DNA from: Promethearchaeota archaeon CR_4
GTDB lineage: Archaea > Asgardarchaeota > Lokiarchaeia > Sigyniarchaeales > CR-4
DNA length: 5,227 bases
Reading direction: 5' to 3'
NCBI GenBank assembly: GCA_001940655.1
Contig: MBAA01000089.1
Coordinates: forward strand, 28,774 to 34,000
Shown here: positions 4,765-5,227 of the stretch, one piece after another
Layout: each line of letters starts with the position of its first letter
Position numbering within the stretch: the stretch's first letter is position 1
The notes under the pieces: model-generated
The model's database searches: none
Told to the model about the DNA's origin: nothing
The model's input: the letters and a program-made list of their open reading frames with translations, nothing else
Translations under genes and position numbers: made by a program

Positions 4765-4959
4765 ATGGTAACTCACGTAAACCATATTCATTGGAAGTAT
4801 GCCACATGGAATTTCTCCCCCCTGTACGAAAAAGATAGAGCATTAGAGAAAGATGGACATAAATGGAACGAATATACAAAGAATGCATTGCATTTTCTAC
4901 TATTTACAATTCACAAGGAGGTTCTGGAAACAAAGACGAGTAAAATGACGAGGTTTTGA
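4765..4959 (+). CDS. Small hypothetical protein, His/Trp-rich N-terminus
   Basis: This 64-codon ORF is closed upstream by TAA at 4744-4746; a GTG at 4753 would add four residues but lies inside the proposed RNA fold. The protein starts MVTHVNHIHWKYATWNFSPL and continues with a charged helical part (EKDRALEKDGHKWNEYTKNA) and a hydrophobic HFLLFTIHKEVLE segment. No metal-site or family signature is certain. CCCTTTAAAAGGG (4739-4751) could act as its TATA box but is close to the start. It ends 5 bases before the next gene, which could mean co-transcription. Composition is AT-rich relative to that gene. Confidence 0.35.
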   Translation: MVTHVNHIHWKYATWNFSPLYEKDRALEKDGHKWNEYTKNALHFLLFTIHKEVLETKTSKMTRF

Positions 4960-4964
4960 TTATT

Positions 4965-5227
4965 ATGACGAACATAATATATTGCTTCACGCGCGATGCC
5001 GCGGGTGACTACACGCCTGTGAAATTGGAGGTACTAAAAGTGACCCGGGACGAATCTGGAAAGGGAACCGTGGACGTCAAGCTCTCCTATGGCGAACAGG
5101 TATCCCTCACCACGGAATTCGACCCGGGGCAGCTGATCGCCGGCGCGACGTTTTATGCGACCATTGAGACCGGTAACCGCCTCGTGGAAGTCCCGTGGCG
5201 GCAAGTCTACGCCCAACCGGCATACTC
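4965..5227 (+). CDS. Hypothetical beta-rich protein, partial (C-terminus beyond right edge)
   Basis: An open frame from the ATG at 4965 runs to the end of the window (87 full codons) without a stop. The protein begins MTNIIYCFTRDAAGDYTPVK, then alternates strand-like segments (KLEVLKVTRD, GTVDVKLSYG, EQVSLTTEFD, ATFYATIETG, NRLVEVPWRQV), suggesting a small beta barrel or sandwich. No family is recognised. Codon use is GC-rich at third positions, unlike the preceding ORF and the HEPN gene. GAGG at 4950-4953 is a distant, weak ribosome site, so translation may be coupled to the ORF ending 5 bases upstream or use another signal. Confidence 0.7.
   Translation, partial: MTNIIYCFTRDAAGDYTPVKLEVLKVTRDESGKGTVDVKLSYGEQVSLTTEFDPGQLIAGATFYATIETGNRLVEVPWRQVYAQPAY

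Noticed and set aside
4551..4838. Plus-strand 95-codon ORF over the structured region
   Set aside because: The translation is irregular in composition, has no ribosome site, and is explained by the lack of stops in a stem-rich sequence.

Overview
The window most likely comes from an archaeon. Several reading frames have a TATA box 20-35 bases before the start, often with a purine-rich BRE-like stretch upstream. One gene (4254-4466) looks leaderless, and ribosome binding sites are GGAGG or GGGGA-like. No bacterial -35/-10 promoters stand out. The lineage cannot be fixed from sequence alone. Gene density is low, base composition is patchy and several genes are broken, which fits an accessory or decaying island rather than a housekeeping locus.

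Left part (1-945): a minus-strand gene of 183 codons (154-705) has a possible restriction-endonuclease-like core. Its coding character continues past its stop to the left edge of the window, but with a frameshift, so the gene looks truncated by decay. A regulatory gap with an inverted repeat follows. Middle-left (946-1600): a short plus-strand ORF begins with a hydrophobic signal or anchor segment and is closed by TAA, after which its frame stays open to 1443. That stretch contains a GC-rich element able to fold into a three-helix structure (1237-1327). It is followed by a possible 24-codon minigene and a symmetrical hairpin terminator.

Centre (1607-3313): the largest gene, on the minus strand and visibly AT-rich, encodes a protein of up to 568 residues. 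It carries an RNxxxH motif in a helical region preceded by an LWNYLEHLANLF helix, the pattern of HEPN ribonucleases such as the ApeA-like anti-phage proteins. It is the best candidate for a functional defence gene here. Its exact family is not established.

Right part (3447-5227): two broken genes lie head to head, a minus-strand coiled-coil gene (3447-3810) and a plus-strand gene (3809-4160), both readable only by bridging lesions. Next is an intact minus-strand ribbon-helix-helix regulator (4254-4466) with a clear TATA box and an inverted repeat that could be its operator. Divergent from it, on the plus strand, is a strongly foldable region of about 174 bases (4584-4757), proposed as a structured non-coding RNA. 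It is followed by a small hypothetical ORF and, 5 bases later, the start of a beta-rich hypothetical gene that runs off the right edge. No CRISPR array, tRNA, rRNA or insertion sequence was recognised.
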